Positions 1 to 8,287 of a stretch of 64,000 bases of DNA are shown here, one piece after another. Location of the stretch: positions 2,914,001 to 2,978,000 of the forward strand of contig CAKKNE010000003.1 of assembly GCA_918797485.1 (NCBI GenBank), given 5' to 3'. Numbering within the stretch: the first letter of the stretch is position 1; each line of letters begins with the position of its first letter. This DNA comes from Pelagomonas calceolata (taxonomy: Eukaryota; Sar; Pelagophyceae; Pelagomonadales; Pelagomonadaceae). The notes under the pieces are model-generated. The model was not told where the DNA came from, did not search any database, and was given only the letters and a program-made list of their open reading frames with translations. The translations under genes were made by a program, and so were the position numbers.

Positions 1-1
1 G

Positions 2-646
2 GGGTCTGGCGACCACTTCGCCTTCGCCAATCAACCTGGCGCTGCTTTAGCGAACTGGGGGACCCTTGTGAGAAGCTTGGCCCCGTTGTTCGATGACCCG
101 GCGCCTTTACAAGCTTTGCTAGATGATGCGCACGGTTATTTTCAAGCCGCGGTCGACGATTGTTATAGACGCAAGCTGGGCTTTCCTGATGGTGTGGATG
201 CTTCTGATAAACCCAAGTCGTTGTGGCGGCGGCTCGAGCCTCAATTAAGGGGCCTGGACTACACGATCTTTTTCCGGGAACTGATGAACTGCGTCGAGGG
301 CGGCGACGCGTCTGTACTAGAGAAAGCGTGCTACGAGCCGCTGACGGAGGAGAAGCGGTCGTTCTTGAATGAATGGTTAAATGACTGGCGTTCCGCATTG
401 GGAGACACGGCGGGTGTCGCGGAGCGCATGCGTCGCGAGAACCCCAAACATATATTGAGGGAGTGGATGCTCGTCGAGGCGTATGATGCCGCCGGCGCGG
501 GCGACTGGTCCGTGGCCGAGGAGCTCCACGAATTGATCAGAGAGCCGTACGCTGATAGGGCGCAACTGGACAAAAAGTACTACCGGCGGGCGCCCGATGC
601 AGCTTTACGGCGGCCGGGGACGGCCTGGATGACCTGATCCTCGTAG
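2..646 (+). CDS. SELENOO: SelO protein adenylyltransferase (pseudokinase), C-terminal part, probable selenoprotein
   Basis: The frame is open from the left edge, so the gene is 5'-partial; the kinase-like core lies outside the window. SelO proteins transfer AMP to protein hydroxyls in mitochondria and bacteria. The segment FAFANQPGAALANWG matches the family's conserved NQP...W block, and the later NPKHILREWMLVEA matches its NPKxVLR helix. The frame meets TGA at 635-637, then reads TCC TCG TAG, so readthrough ends in Met-Thr-Sec-Ser-Ser. From memory, vertebrate SelO ends Sec-Ser-Ser and E. coli YdiU ends Cys-Ser-Ser, so the TGA is best read as selenocysteine. If it is a true stop, the protein is three residues shorter. 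The family call is firm; the recoding is inferred. Confidence 0.8.
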
Positions 647-667
647 GTCCCCGTTTGCGTTCTCCAC

Positions 668-728
668 CCCCGCGTGATATATGACGTCGATGCGCGCTTC
701 GTTGGCGCGTATTGGCCGAGCCGCGGGG
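668..728 (+). promoter_or_regulatory. Candidate SECIS-like hairpin 3' of SelO
   Basis: Lower helix CCCCGCG (668-674) pairs with CGCGGGG (722-728). ATGAC at 681-685 faces CGAG at 717-720, which allows the tandem G.A/A.G core. Above it, 686-697 pairs with 705-716 over 12 positions (three G-T wobbles), closing a 7-nt loop. This resembles a SECIS. However, the loop has no obvious AA, and the core lies only about 45 nt after the TGA, shorter than usual. The true SECIS could lie elsewhere. Confidence 0.35.
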
Positions 729-835
729 TTTCGGGAACGCACCGTGCTCCTAGTGTCTTAAGGGAGCGTTCGTGTTTTATGTTGTTTCGTCGCGGCGATG
801 GCGTCTACTTGGTAGTGTTTTCGCGAGGAATTTAC

Positions 836-1450
836 TTAATCAGGCGCGAGCACGACGTCCAGCACCCGGTCGTGCGCCTCGCGCGGCACGCGCTCGGAGG
901 ACGGAAGCACCTGCGCGCCCAGGCACACGCCGACGGTCGCCGGCCGCGCGACCGCGGCGGCGTCGGCCGCCGCGTCGGCGCGCGCGAGCCAGTTGTCGTA
1001 GAAGCCCGCGCCGTGGCCGAGGCGGCCGTTGTCGCAGTCGAAGGCCACGCCTGGCACGACGACGAGGTCCACGCGCGCGTCGAGCGCGTCCTCCCGACTA
1101 TCGTCGCGCGGCGGCTCGGCGATGCCCCAGTTCGAGCGGGGAAACGCGTCAATGTCCGCCATGGAGAAGGCCTCGACCATGGCCATGTCCCGCGCCTTGA
1201 CGTCCTCGACGCGGGGCAGGAAGACGCGCTTGTTGGCCGCGAAGGCGGCCTCGAGGATGGGCGCCGTGTCAAGTTCGCCGGGCATGCTGCAGAAGGCGCA
1301 GACCTTCGTGGCGCTTTTCCAATTGTCCCGCGCGAAGAGGCGCTGGGCGACGCGGGCGCTCTCGCTCTGGATTTGAGTAGCTGGCAACGCAGCACAGACT
1401 GCCTTGATGGACCGGCGCAAGGCCTTTTTTGCGGCCAGGATTTCGACCAT
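836..1450 (-). CDS. MTHFS: 5-formyltetrahydrofolate cyclo-ligase (MTHFS)
   Basis: This 204-residue protein has the length and ends of 5-formyl-THF cyclo-ligase, which uses ATP to convert 5-formyl-THF to 5,10-methenyl-THF in one-carbon metabolism. The N terminus (AAKKALRRSIKAV) is the usual basic helix. LVVVPGVAFDCDNGRLGHG followed by AGFYD is the family signature (G-x-R-L-G-x-G-x-G-F-Y-D) that binds ATP. No transit peptide is evident, so it is probably cytosolic. It is a single exon. The long opposite-strand frame over it is a GC-rich shadow. Confidence 0.9.
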   Translation of the reverse strand: MVEILAAKKALRRSIKAVCAALPATQIQSESARVAQRLFARDNWKSATKVCAFCSMPGELDTAPILEAAFAANKRVFLPRVEDVKARDMAMVEAFSMADIDAFPRSNWGIAEPPRDDSREDALDARVDLVVVPGVAFDCDNGRLGHGAGFYDNWLARADAAADAAAVARPATVGVCLGAQVLPSSERVPREAHDRVLDVVLAPD

Positions 1451-1824
1451 ATTGAGCTATTACAGCTGCACGGCACTTTTGCACAGCTACACTGGCTTGA
1501 GTGTGAACGCTCGTCCAGGCGTCGCAGCGATGGCGTGCTGTTCTCTGTGCTATCTGAGGCGCCTCTGCCAGCACGGCTGACCTTCGACGGCCGCCGTAAC
1601 TCGTGCTTTTGCCGCTGGCAAGTGCTTGCTAGTGTCTTACAACACGCTAGGTGCGGAGCGGACACCCGACGCGTGTACGCGGCACACACATCGCTGCACG
1701 ACGCGTGCTGCTATACACTCCTTCGGACTGGTGACTCGCGCTGTTCGACTCTTTGGGCATCCATCGACACCCAGCAGCTCGGTTACACGTGTAGACTGCC
1801 AGGTGTCGTTGCTCGGCGTCGCAG
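1451..1824. other. Divergent intergenic region, MTHFS / gene at 1825
   Basis: This 374-bp divergent upstream region contains one full copy of the dispersed CTAG palindromic element (1628-1650). I see no supported gene in it. Confidence 0.6.
1628..1650 (+). promoter_or_regulatory. CTAG palindromic 5' element, copy 1
   Basis: GCTAGTGTCTTAC followed by AACA and CGCTAG. The arms GCTAGTG and CGCTAG(G) can pair. It lies about 175 bp upstream of the ATG at 1825, in forward orientation. Confidence 0.6.
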
Positions 1825-2598
1825 ATGCTGCTGATGCGCCGCGCAACGCGCCTGCAGCGGCGCCACCGCGCGTTCCTCGGCACCCTCGCCCTGGCCCAAG
1901 CGCGCGCCCGGCCAAACATCGTCGTATCCCCGGCGGACGGCCAACGCGTCGTCGCGCTGGACGGCAGTGCGAGCCTCACGCTGCGCCTCAGCACGCGACG
2001 ACGCGTCTGCGTCGCGGCGACGCTGCAGGGCCGAGCGCCAGCGCCGGAGCATTGTTTAGATGCGCCCCACGGGACGGTCGATTTGAGCCGTATTCCTCCA
2101 GGAAGGCACCGCTTCGCCGTCCGCGACGAGGCGTCCGGCGACACAGATGATATTAACATTGTCGTCGTCCAAAAATCTCCTGGAGAGTTCGTCGCAACAA
2201 AAGACTGGCAGCCGACGCACGGCGCGAGCGTCCCCGGCGGCCTCGACGTGCGCCTGCCCCTCGACGGCCGCGCGGCGGCCGCGAAGCTGCCAGACGAATG
2301 GCGCCTGCAGCTCTACATCGAGGAGCAGAAGGCGTTCTTCAGGGCGGACGTCAAGCCGTCGGACACGGTCGCGGATATTGAAGCGGCGCTGGGCCTCTGG
2401 GCGACCGTGCCCGCCGTGTTGAGTTATCGCGGCGGCGCGCCGTTCCACCCCCAAGCGACCGCGGAGAGTCTGGGTTTGTTCGAACAGCGGGGCGACGTCG
2501 TCGTGAGCTGGCCCGAGGGACCGCCGGCTCCGCTCGCGGCCGAGACGAGCAAGCCGGCCGCGGCGACGACGGCGCTCGTCGAAGCCTCGAGCCTGTAG
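1825..2598 (+). CDS. Unknown protein with Ig-like and ubiquitin-like regions
   Basis: 257 residues, family not recognised. The N terminus is basic then hydrophobic (HRAFLGTLALAQARA), a possible signal or anchor. Residues about 30-115 (PNIVVSPADGQRV through PPGRHRFAVRDE) alternate like a beta-sandwich Ig/Fn3-type domain. Residues about 160-235 (ADVKPSDTVADIEAALG, LSYRGGAPFHP, ESLGLFEQRGD) follow the ubiquitin-like pattern of strand, helix and short final strand. The tail is low-complexity Ala/Pro. It converges on the next gene with a 20-bp gap. The domain calls are by eye. Confidence 0.55.
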   Translation: MLLMRRATRLQRRHRAFLGTLALAQARARPNIVVSPADGQRVVALDGSASLTLRLSTRRRVCVAATLQGRAPAPEHCLDAPHGTVDLSRIPPGRHRFAVRDEASGDTDDINIVVVQKSPGEFVATKDWQPTHGASVPGGLDVRLPLDGRAAAAKLPDEWRLQLYIEEQKAFFRADVKPSDTVADIEAALGLWATVPAVLSYRGGAPFHPQATAESLGLFEQRGDVVVSWPEGPPAPLAAETSKPAAATTALVEASSL

Positions 2599-2618
2599 TG
2601 TACTAATACAAGTTGTTA

Positions 2619-5600
2619 CTAGGAACCGCACGTGATCCGCATGCCCCCGTCCGGCGCGTCGCGCACGCAGCACGCGCCGAACACGGGCCGGCACGGCTTG
2701 TCGTAGAACTCGCGGTTCGTCGCGTCGGTCAGCGTGTCGAAGGCGTTGTGCAGGCCCCAGGCCCGCTTCGACACCTCGCCGAGCGGCTTGTCCAAAGTTC
2801 GAATCGTGAAGTTCGCCTCGACGGCCGCGTCGCGCGCCTGCCGCAGCAAGTCGTCCGCGAGCGCGACGCGCTGGCGACACCCCTCCAAAACTTTTCCGAG
2901 ACCCCGCGCGACGACCACCGCACCGGCCCGCGCACTTCCAACCCGCTTGGCCACGCGCGGCCACGGCGCGCCCTCGCTCAGCGACGCGTGGCGCCGTTCC
3001 AGCTCCGCGAGCTCGGCGCCGAGGGCGGCGCTCCCGATCGACGTCAGCTTCAAAACCTTGGGCGGCTTCTTGACCTGTTTGTGGCGATGCTTCGCGAGGT
3101 GCGCGTCGACGCGCTTCAATTGGCCCTGTTCTTCCACCAGCGCGCCGCCCTTGATAAGTTCGTTGAGGACCGACGAGGCCAGCTTCGTAGAATTCAACAC
3201 CGCCTCGGCCTTCGCTTTTGCTTGAGGCTCCTCTATCTGATTATTTTCGAAGAAAGCTTCGATAAGCACCCGCCGCGCGTCCTCGGAGAACTGGCTCGCG
3301 TTCCGCGCCGCGACGAAGGTGACGGCGCGGTCCCTTTTCAAGTCGTTGCGCGCCATGGCCACGGCGACGCGCGCCGCGGAGGCCGTCGCGTTCGCATGCG
3401 AGAGCAAGGCTCGCGCCGCTGCTCGTAGCGACGCGGCCCGCTCTCTTAATTTTTGAGCGTTCGCCAGTAATCTTTCAAACAGCTCCAACGGCTCTTGGAG
3501 CTCCAGGGAGACCCGCGCGTAACTTGATACAAGAGTATCATTGTCCGAGTCGCGCACGGCACCTAAGGCAGCGTAATAATCGATGCCGTCGGGAGTTGCT
3601 TTTTCGTTCCACCGGTACTCCATGGCGTGGTCCGCGTACTGTTTCGCGAGCGAGACCATATCTTCATCACAATTATTTGGAGGCGGTGGTCCGAGCGCTT
3701 CGCAGACATACGTAGCGAAGCGCTTCAACGAAGGCTCGCAGTCGGGATCGACTCGTGGCAACGGGTCCTCGCCGCCCGTCACGAGCCGCAACGCCTCCAA
3801 AGCTTTCTTGTCGGCGCCGAAGGGCCACGCCGTCGTGTTGGGCACGTGGTAGTGGAAGGGGTTGTAGTCGCCGGCGCACGGCGGCCAGTCCTCCGGATAA
3901 TATCTAAACGTATAGGTCAATCCTAACCATTCCAAAGGCATCTCAAATAATAAAACACGCGGTCGGTAGATGGGAGGAGCGCAGCCCCGCGCCGGCGGTC
4001 CGTGTGCGGGAAACGGGTTCTTACATACTTCTTCCAGAAATCGTTTCTGCACGCCGAGCGCGGTATAATTCGGCTGGATCAGTTCATTCAAGTGGGCCTG
4101 GCGGTAGACCGCGTCCGAAGCCGTTTCATGTTCGTACACGGCAATCGGGCCGGCGCCCTCGCCCTTCTGGCCCCCCGTCAGAAAGCGATCATTTTCATCG
4201 ACGACCAGGAACTCGAGCGACATATTCACCCGCTTCCTCTGCTGGAAGGCCTCGGCTGATTTACGTCGGAGCGCTTCCTTGTAATCTGTTAAAGATTCAA
4301 TCAGCACGCCGTCGACCCTCCGCAATTTCATGCCTTGGAACAACTCTCTCCGGTCGGCCTCCGAGTCGTTGTGCGCCCCAAGCACCTGCAGGTTGCTATT
4401 GCCCGCCCAGCCTTTTATACCAAAGTCGTAGACCGTCGGGACACATGCGGCTTCTATGAGTAGTTGAATCTTGTGCAGGGAGACACTCTCCACGGCTTTC
4501 GTGGCAGCCTCACAGGCCTCGGGGTCCGCCGGTGCTGATGAATTCTTCTTCTCTGGCTCCGTCGTATTGGTCGCGTTGCTCTCAATGCCTTCGACGTCGT
4601 CCAGGAACTGTTTCTCGATGTCCTCGCGCGCCTTGTCGGCCTCGCGCTCGGCCTCGTCCCGCCGCATCTTCTTCCGGCGGCGCCAGGCGTCCTTGTCGAG
4701 CTTCTTTGGGGGAGGCGGCGCACAAGCCTTAATACGATCCATCAATAAATCGTCGTAGTCCGCCCTTTTTGACAACGCGTCGCCGCAGTCGCGGTCGTCG
4801 TGCTTCCTGGGGAGAGTAGAGTTGAATTGCAATGTTTTGGTCGCGCCGGGCCGCTCGACGTCACTCCGCGCGACGATCTCCTCGGCCCGTGCACATAACT
4901 TGGCGTCGGCGTGGCCGTACTCGGGGTTGCAGCTTAATGCGGTTAAAGCTCTTCTTTTGAACCTAGCGTTGTCCGTATGTAACTCCGTCTCATTCGTCAC
5001 ATTTCTCGAAAACCACAGCTCCCTAACTCCATCGACGACCTGGTCGCCCTCGAGCACCTCAATAAACGCGTCCTCGAGCGGTTCTGGCCACGCCAACGCT
5101 TCCTGCGTCGCGACGTCCACAAACGCCTTCCACACTCGCGCTTTTCGCCTAGAGCACGTAACCCTCGGCTTGGCGCATAACGTGGCGGCCAACTGCTTGT
5201 AGAACGGGCAGCCCTCGCAGCCCCGTTCGGCCGCGAAGGCCCACGCTAAATCGTGGCCTTCTTCTCCTTCCACAATGGGCAGATCCCCCACATGGGCCAT
5301 GCGCCCGCCAGGCCCGAAGGGCCCCCGCACGGGCATCACCTCCAGGACCCAGCTCAGGCGCTGGCAGTTCTGCAAGGGCGATCTTCGCGGGAGCAATTTC
5401 ACGGGGTACTCGCCGCAGACCTCTCTTATGAGACGTTTCGCGTCGTCGTCCGAAAAGCCGACCCTATCACAAAAGGCCTTGACGGCGTCGGCCGGCTCCT
5501 CGCCCTCCCAGACTTGGAGAAGAGCCGGCGTCGCATCGATCAAAGCAATGGTGCCATTGACCGACCGCACGGGCGCGCTCTTGAAGACGAGGGCCTGCTG

Positions 5601-6434
5601 CCTCGAACATCTGTAGCGCCACTTTTTGGCGTCCTTGCCGCACAAATTCTGCAGGAGCTGCCTCCTCCCGAACGCGGTGACCTCGTCATGGTATTGCGAG
5701 AAATTGTAAATCGCGTCGGCGGCCTCCTCGTAGTCATGTAGCACGAGATCACCAATAACGCCCTTCTCGCCGCCCAAATTGATGGGCACCACCCTACTTA
5801 TATGCTTGTGGTGCCCGAGCAGTTCGTGCTCGCCGCAGGCGAACAGCTCGGGGTGCGCTAAATCGGTACATAACGCGTCGACCAACGCCGGCGCGAACCA
5901 CTCCACGTCGATAACCGTGTGTAAATTCGCCGCCCGGACCAGACCGCCGACCGCGTCGAGCGGCGACTGCCCCTCCCACACTTCTAATCGGCCAGGTAGT
6001 TTCTGGGTCATGTTCTCGTCGCGCGGGTCGAGGACGTCCCTATCCAATATCAGAGCGCTCTGCCGCGTGCAGGGCGGTCGCAACGCGCCTTTCACTAGAC
6101 CCTGGCCCCGGCACACCGCCTCCTGCAGCTGGCGCGTGCCCCGTCGCGGCGCGCCCTTCACCAAGCCGAAGGCGTAGGCCGCGTCGGCGACCTCCTCGCG
6201 GCCGCTCAGTTCGAGGAAACCCGTGTCCTTGTCTCCGTCGCTCACGGTGATGCGGTGCTTGATTTCGTCCAATTGGAGCGGGAACCGTAACAACGCGTCG
6301 ACGCTCCGTCGTATCGACTCGTCGATGACTTCGGGTTCCTCCTCGTCCGCTGCCGGTTCCTCGTCGTACACCTCGACGTCGTCCGCGGCGCACGCGTACG
6401 CGTAGAGGAGGACGAGGAGCGCTCCGAGGCGCAT
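2619..6434 (-). CDS. Large secreted/ER repeat protein of unknown function
   Basis: 1271 residues starting with a clear signal peptide (MRLGALLVLLYAYACAADD), followed by an acidic stretch. The first half is built of degenerate modules: a Glu-Gly/Ala-Asp-Ala turn and helix (EGEEPADAVKAF), then a helix ending in Leu-x-x-x-x-Cys, then a second Cys near a basic residue (CSRQQALVF, CSRRKARVW). I count seven or eight copies, two Cys each, suggesting repeated disulfides. A Lys/Glu-rich acidic coiled segment lies mid-protein (about 600-650). Several N-glycosylation sequons (NVTNET, NATNTT) support a luminal or extracellular location. The C terminus has a Cys-rich end (GACCVRDAPDGG). I do not recognise the family. 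Confidence 0.7.
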   Translation of the reverse strand: MRLGALLVLLYAYACAADDVEVYDEEPAADEEEPEVIDESIRRSVDALLRFPLQLDEIKHRITVSDGDKDTGFLELSGREEVADAAYAFGLVKGAPRRGTRQLQEAVCRGQGLVKGALRPPCTRQSALILDRDVLDPRDENMTQKLPGRLEVWEGQSPLDAVGGLVRAANLHTVIDVEWFAPALVDALCTDLAHPELFACGEHELLGHHKHISRVVPINLGGEKGVIGDLVLHDYEEAADAIYNFSQYHDEVTAFGRRQLLQNLCGKDAKKWRYRCSRQQALVFKSAPVRSVNGTIALIDATPALLQVWEGEEPADAVKAFCDRVGFSDDDAKRLIREVCGEYPVKLLPRRSPLQNCQRLSWVLEVMPVRGPFGPGGRMAHVGDLPIVEGEEGHDLAWAFAAERGCEGCPFYKQLAATLCAKPRVTCSRRKARVWKAFVDVATQEALAWPEPLEDAFIEVLEGDQVVDGVRELWFSRNVTNETELHTDNARFKRRALTALSCNPEYGHADAKLCARAEEIVARSDVERPGATKTLQFNSTLPRKHDDRDCGDALSKRADYDDLLMDRIKACAPPPPKKLDKDAWRRRKKMRRDEAEREADKAREDIEKQFLDDVEGIESNATNTTEPEKKNSSAPADPEACEAATKAVESVSLHKIQLLIEAACVPTVYDFGIKGWAGNSNLQVLGAHNDSEADRRELFQGMKLRRVDGVLIESLTDYKEALRRKSAEAFQQRKRVNMSLEFLVVDENDRFLTGGQKGEGAGPIAVYEHETASDAVYRQAHLNELIQPNYTALGVQKRFLEEVCKNPFPAHGPPARGCAPPIYRPRVLLFEMPLEWLGLTYTFRYYPEDWPPCAGDYNPFHYHVPNTTAWPFGADKKALEALRLVTGGEDPLPRVDPDCEPSLKRFATYVCEALGPPPPNNCDEDMVSLAKQYADHAMEYRWNEKATPDGIDYYAALGAVRDSDNDTLVSSYARVSLELQEPLELFERLLANAQKLRERAASLRAAARALLSHANATASAARVAVAMARNDLKRDRAVTFVAARNASQFSEDARRVLIEAFFENNQIEEPQAKAKAEAVLNSTKLASSVLNELIKGGALVEEQGQLKRVDAHLAKHRHKQVKKPPKVLKLTSIGSAALGAELAELERRHASLSEGAPWPRVAKRVGSARAGAVVVARGLGKVLEGCRQRVALADDLLRQARDAAVEANFTIRTLDKPLGEVSKRAWGLHNAFDTLTDATNREFYDKPCRPVFGACCVRDAPDGGMRITCGS

Positions 6435-6556
6435 GGTGCTAGGTCATCATTGTGGGCTGCCCTTGACCGTCCGTTGCGGCCGACGCCTTCTTTAGCTGCA
6501 AAGTACGTCTCGGTCCACCGGTGTGGCTGCCCGACGCGAGCCAACAATTCCGCTTG

Positions 6557-6580
6557 GCTAGTGTGTTACAGGTCGCTAGC
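6557..6580 (+). promoter_or_regulatory. CTAG palindromic 5' element, copy 2
   Basis: GCTAGTGTGTTAC-AGGT-CGCTAGC lies in the divergent space between the repeat protein and the membrane protein, 68 bp before the ATG at 6648. Confidence 0.65.
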
Positions 6581-6647
6581 TCTGCGCTCCGGCGGCTCGC
6601 ACTTTTCCAGTGGACGAGCGCTCACAACGTTGCGAGGGACGACCGAA

Positions 6648-7511
6648 ATGACCGAAATGGCGTCGCCCGCCACGCCCTCGGCAGCAGCCATGCGTTCGGC
6701 CGAGGAATCGAAGCGATGCGATGACGCCGTCGACGCACCCGAAAACGCATTGCTACAACGCAGACTGTTACAAACGCGGCGCTGCCTCCAACTCGCGCTA
6801 GCCATGGCTTTCTTCGGCACCGGGCTGATCTTCCTGCTGTGGTACACGGGCGGCGGCTGCGCCCTCGCGCGGCACGGGCGCCGCCGCGACTACACGGAGC
6901 TGCGCATCTCCTACATGCTCTGCTGCCCGAGTATCTACGTCGTCGGCGTCGTGGGTTACGCGGGAGGCGCGTTGCTCGCCCTGGTCGCGCTCGCGCTCCA
7001 CGACCGCGAGGTGTCGGCGGCGGCGACGGCGGCGCTCGGCCGCACGTGCAGCGGGTGCTGCTGGCGGACGACGCGCGACGGGCGCTGCTTTTGTTCGCTG
7101 AGCGCGGGCGCGACGGCGCTGGCCTTCGCGTACGTGGCCCTGGTGGGCCTCTTCCTGCTGGCGATGTTTCCCGTGCGGCCCTGTTCCCAGCGCCTGGCCC
7201 CGGGCCGCGGCTGGCCCCACGCGCTCGGGTCGCTGCTCTTCTTCTTTAGCGGCGACGGGCTCCTGGGCACGTTGCTCTTCGCCTGCGACGACGAGGGCGC
7301 CTACGGCTTCATGCGAGGAGCCGTGGCCTTCAAGGTCGCGTCGCTGGTCGCGCTCGTCGCGTCGCTCGCCGCGGCCTTCGCCGGCGCGCCCGGCCTCGCG
7401 TCGCAGGGCCTCGCCGTGCTCACGATCTGGCTCGCGGCGCTGGCCTTCGAGCGCGAGCTGGCGCGCGGCGGGGAGGTGCTGCGCGAAAAGCAGCCCGTCA
7501 GTGATGTCTAA
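6648..7511 (+). CDS. Multi-pass membrane protein, unknown
   Basis: 287 residues. I chose the start at 6648 because the in-frame sequence before it contains the upstream CTAG element and looks non-coding; 6657 is an alternative ATG. The hydrophobic segments are LALAMAFFGTGLIFLLWY, VVGVVGYAGGALLALVALAL, ATALAFAYVALVGLFLLAMF, a Gly/Phe-rich segment near LGSLLFFFSGDGLLG, and two more near the C terminus, giving five to six helices. Between helices 2 and 3 is a Cys cluster (RTCSGCCW, GRCFCS). I do not recognise the family. It converges with the YqgF-like gene 25 bp away. Confidence 0.7.
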   Translation: MTEMASPATPSAAAMRSAEESKRCDDAVDAPENALLQRRLLQTRRCLQLALAMAFFGTGLIFLLWYTGGGCALARHGRRRDYTELRISYMLCCPSIYVVGVVGYAGGALLALVALALHDREVSAAATAALGRTCSGCCWRTTRDGRCFCSLSAGATALAFAYVALVGLFLLAMFPVRPCSQRLAPGRGWPHALGSLLFFFSGDGLLGTLLFACDDEGAYGFMRGAVAFKVASLVALVASLAAAFAGAPGLASQGLAVLTIWLAALAFERELARGGEVLREKQPVSDV

Positions 7512-7536
7512 GTTTTGGTGTTGTTACAAATCACAA

Positions 7537-8082
7537 TTAGTCCGGGACGTCGTCGGCAAAAAATCGCGACGGCGGTGCCCGCTCTTCCTCGAGCAGGGCC
7601 TCGACGATGAGCGCGGCCGCCGCGGCGTCCTCCGCGCCGTGCGTGGTCGCCGCGCCGGCCTCGCCGAGTGCGTGCCGCGCGGCCTGTGTCGTGAAGCGCT
7701 CGTCCACGAAGACGACGGGCGGCAGGGCGGCCTCGGCGCGTACCGCGTCGACGAACGCCCGCACCGCCGCGCATCGTTCGCCCGCGACGCCCGACGGCTC
7801 GAGGGGCCACCCGACCGCCAGGAGTGCCGCGCGGTGCCGCGTCGCCGCCGCCGCGATCTTACCACTCACCGCGCGGACGTCGCGGGCCGCGCGTTTGATG
7901 GTGCCGAGCGGCAGCGCGCCGCCGCCCGGGCCGGAGACGGCGAGGCCGACGCGCGACGGCGAGACGTCGAGGCCCAGGGCCGGGCTCCGGGTCTTGCGGA
8001 GCAGCGCCCGCGCGGCGGCGGGCGTGAGGATGGCCATCGCTGCGGCTACTATGGTGCCATCATCGTGCGCTGGCCTGCTCAC
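7537..8082 (-). CDS. YqgF/RuvX-type RNase H-fold nuclease
   Basis: 181 residues; a second in-frame ATG at 8037 (MAILTP) is an equally good start. LGLDVSPSRVGLAVSG is the first strand with the first acidic catalytic residue of the YqgF family. VVFVDERFTTQAA carries the conserved D-E-R-x-T-T, and AEDAAAAALIVEALLEE is the final helix with the last Asp. Bacterial YqgF processes pre-16S rRNA 5' ends or acts as a Holliday-junction resolvase; plant and algal homologues are mostly organellar. The role here is inferred. It is divergent from the RING gene across two CTAG elements. Confidence 0.8.
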   Translation of the reverse strand: MSRPAHDDGTIVAAAMAILTPAAARALLRKTRSPALGLDVSPSRVGLAVSGPGGGALPLGTIKRAARDVRAVSGKIAAAATRHRAALLAVGWPLEPSGVAGERCAAVRAFVDAVRAEAALPPVVFVDERFTTQAARHALGEAGAATTHGAEDAAAAALIVEALLEEERAPPSRFFADDVPD

Positions 8083-8125
8083 GAAGCCTCCTCAAGCAGG
8101 CACTCACAAAGGGCCTGCGCTAATA

Positions 8126-8148
8126 GCTAGCGGCTGTAAGGCACTAGC
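8126..8148 (-). promoter_or_regulatory. CTAG palindromic 5' element, copy 3 (reverse)
   Basis: Read on the minus strand: GCTAGTGCCTTAC-AGC-CGCTAGC. It lies 44 bp upstream of the YqgF-like ATG and points toward that gene. Confidence 0.65.
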
Positions 8149-8153
8149 AATTT

Positions 8154-8175
8154 GCTAGTGTGTTACAGCGCTAGC
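8154..8175 (+). promoter_or_regulatory. CTAG palindromic 5' element, copy 4
   Basis: GCTAGTGTGTTAC-AG-CGCTAGC lies 5 bp from the reverse copy and points toward the RING gene, 112 bp before its ATG. The N(2) spacer is the shortest form seen. Confidence 0.65.
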
Positions 8176-8203
8176 TGATTTTGCAGCTCAGGAGCCTATA
8201 GGA

Positions 8204-8243
8204 GCCTCGAAGGCGGGCGCAGCGCCTCGAAGGCGGGCGCAGC
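8204..8243 (+). repeat. Two tandem 20-bp units in RING gene leader
   Basis: GCCTCGAAGGCGGGCGCAGC is repeated exactly twice, 44 bp upstream of the RING-protein ATG. It may be a recent slippage duplication. Confidence 0.8.
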
Positions 8244-8287
8244 GCTGGGCCAGCGCAGGAGACGCTAGTTGAGCACCGATCGCCGCC

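Noticed and set aside
674-1834. 386-codon plus-strand frame
   Set aside because: It lies antisense to MTHFS, with no family resemblance and shadow-type composition.
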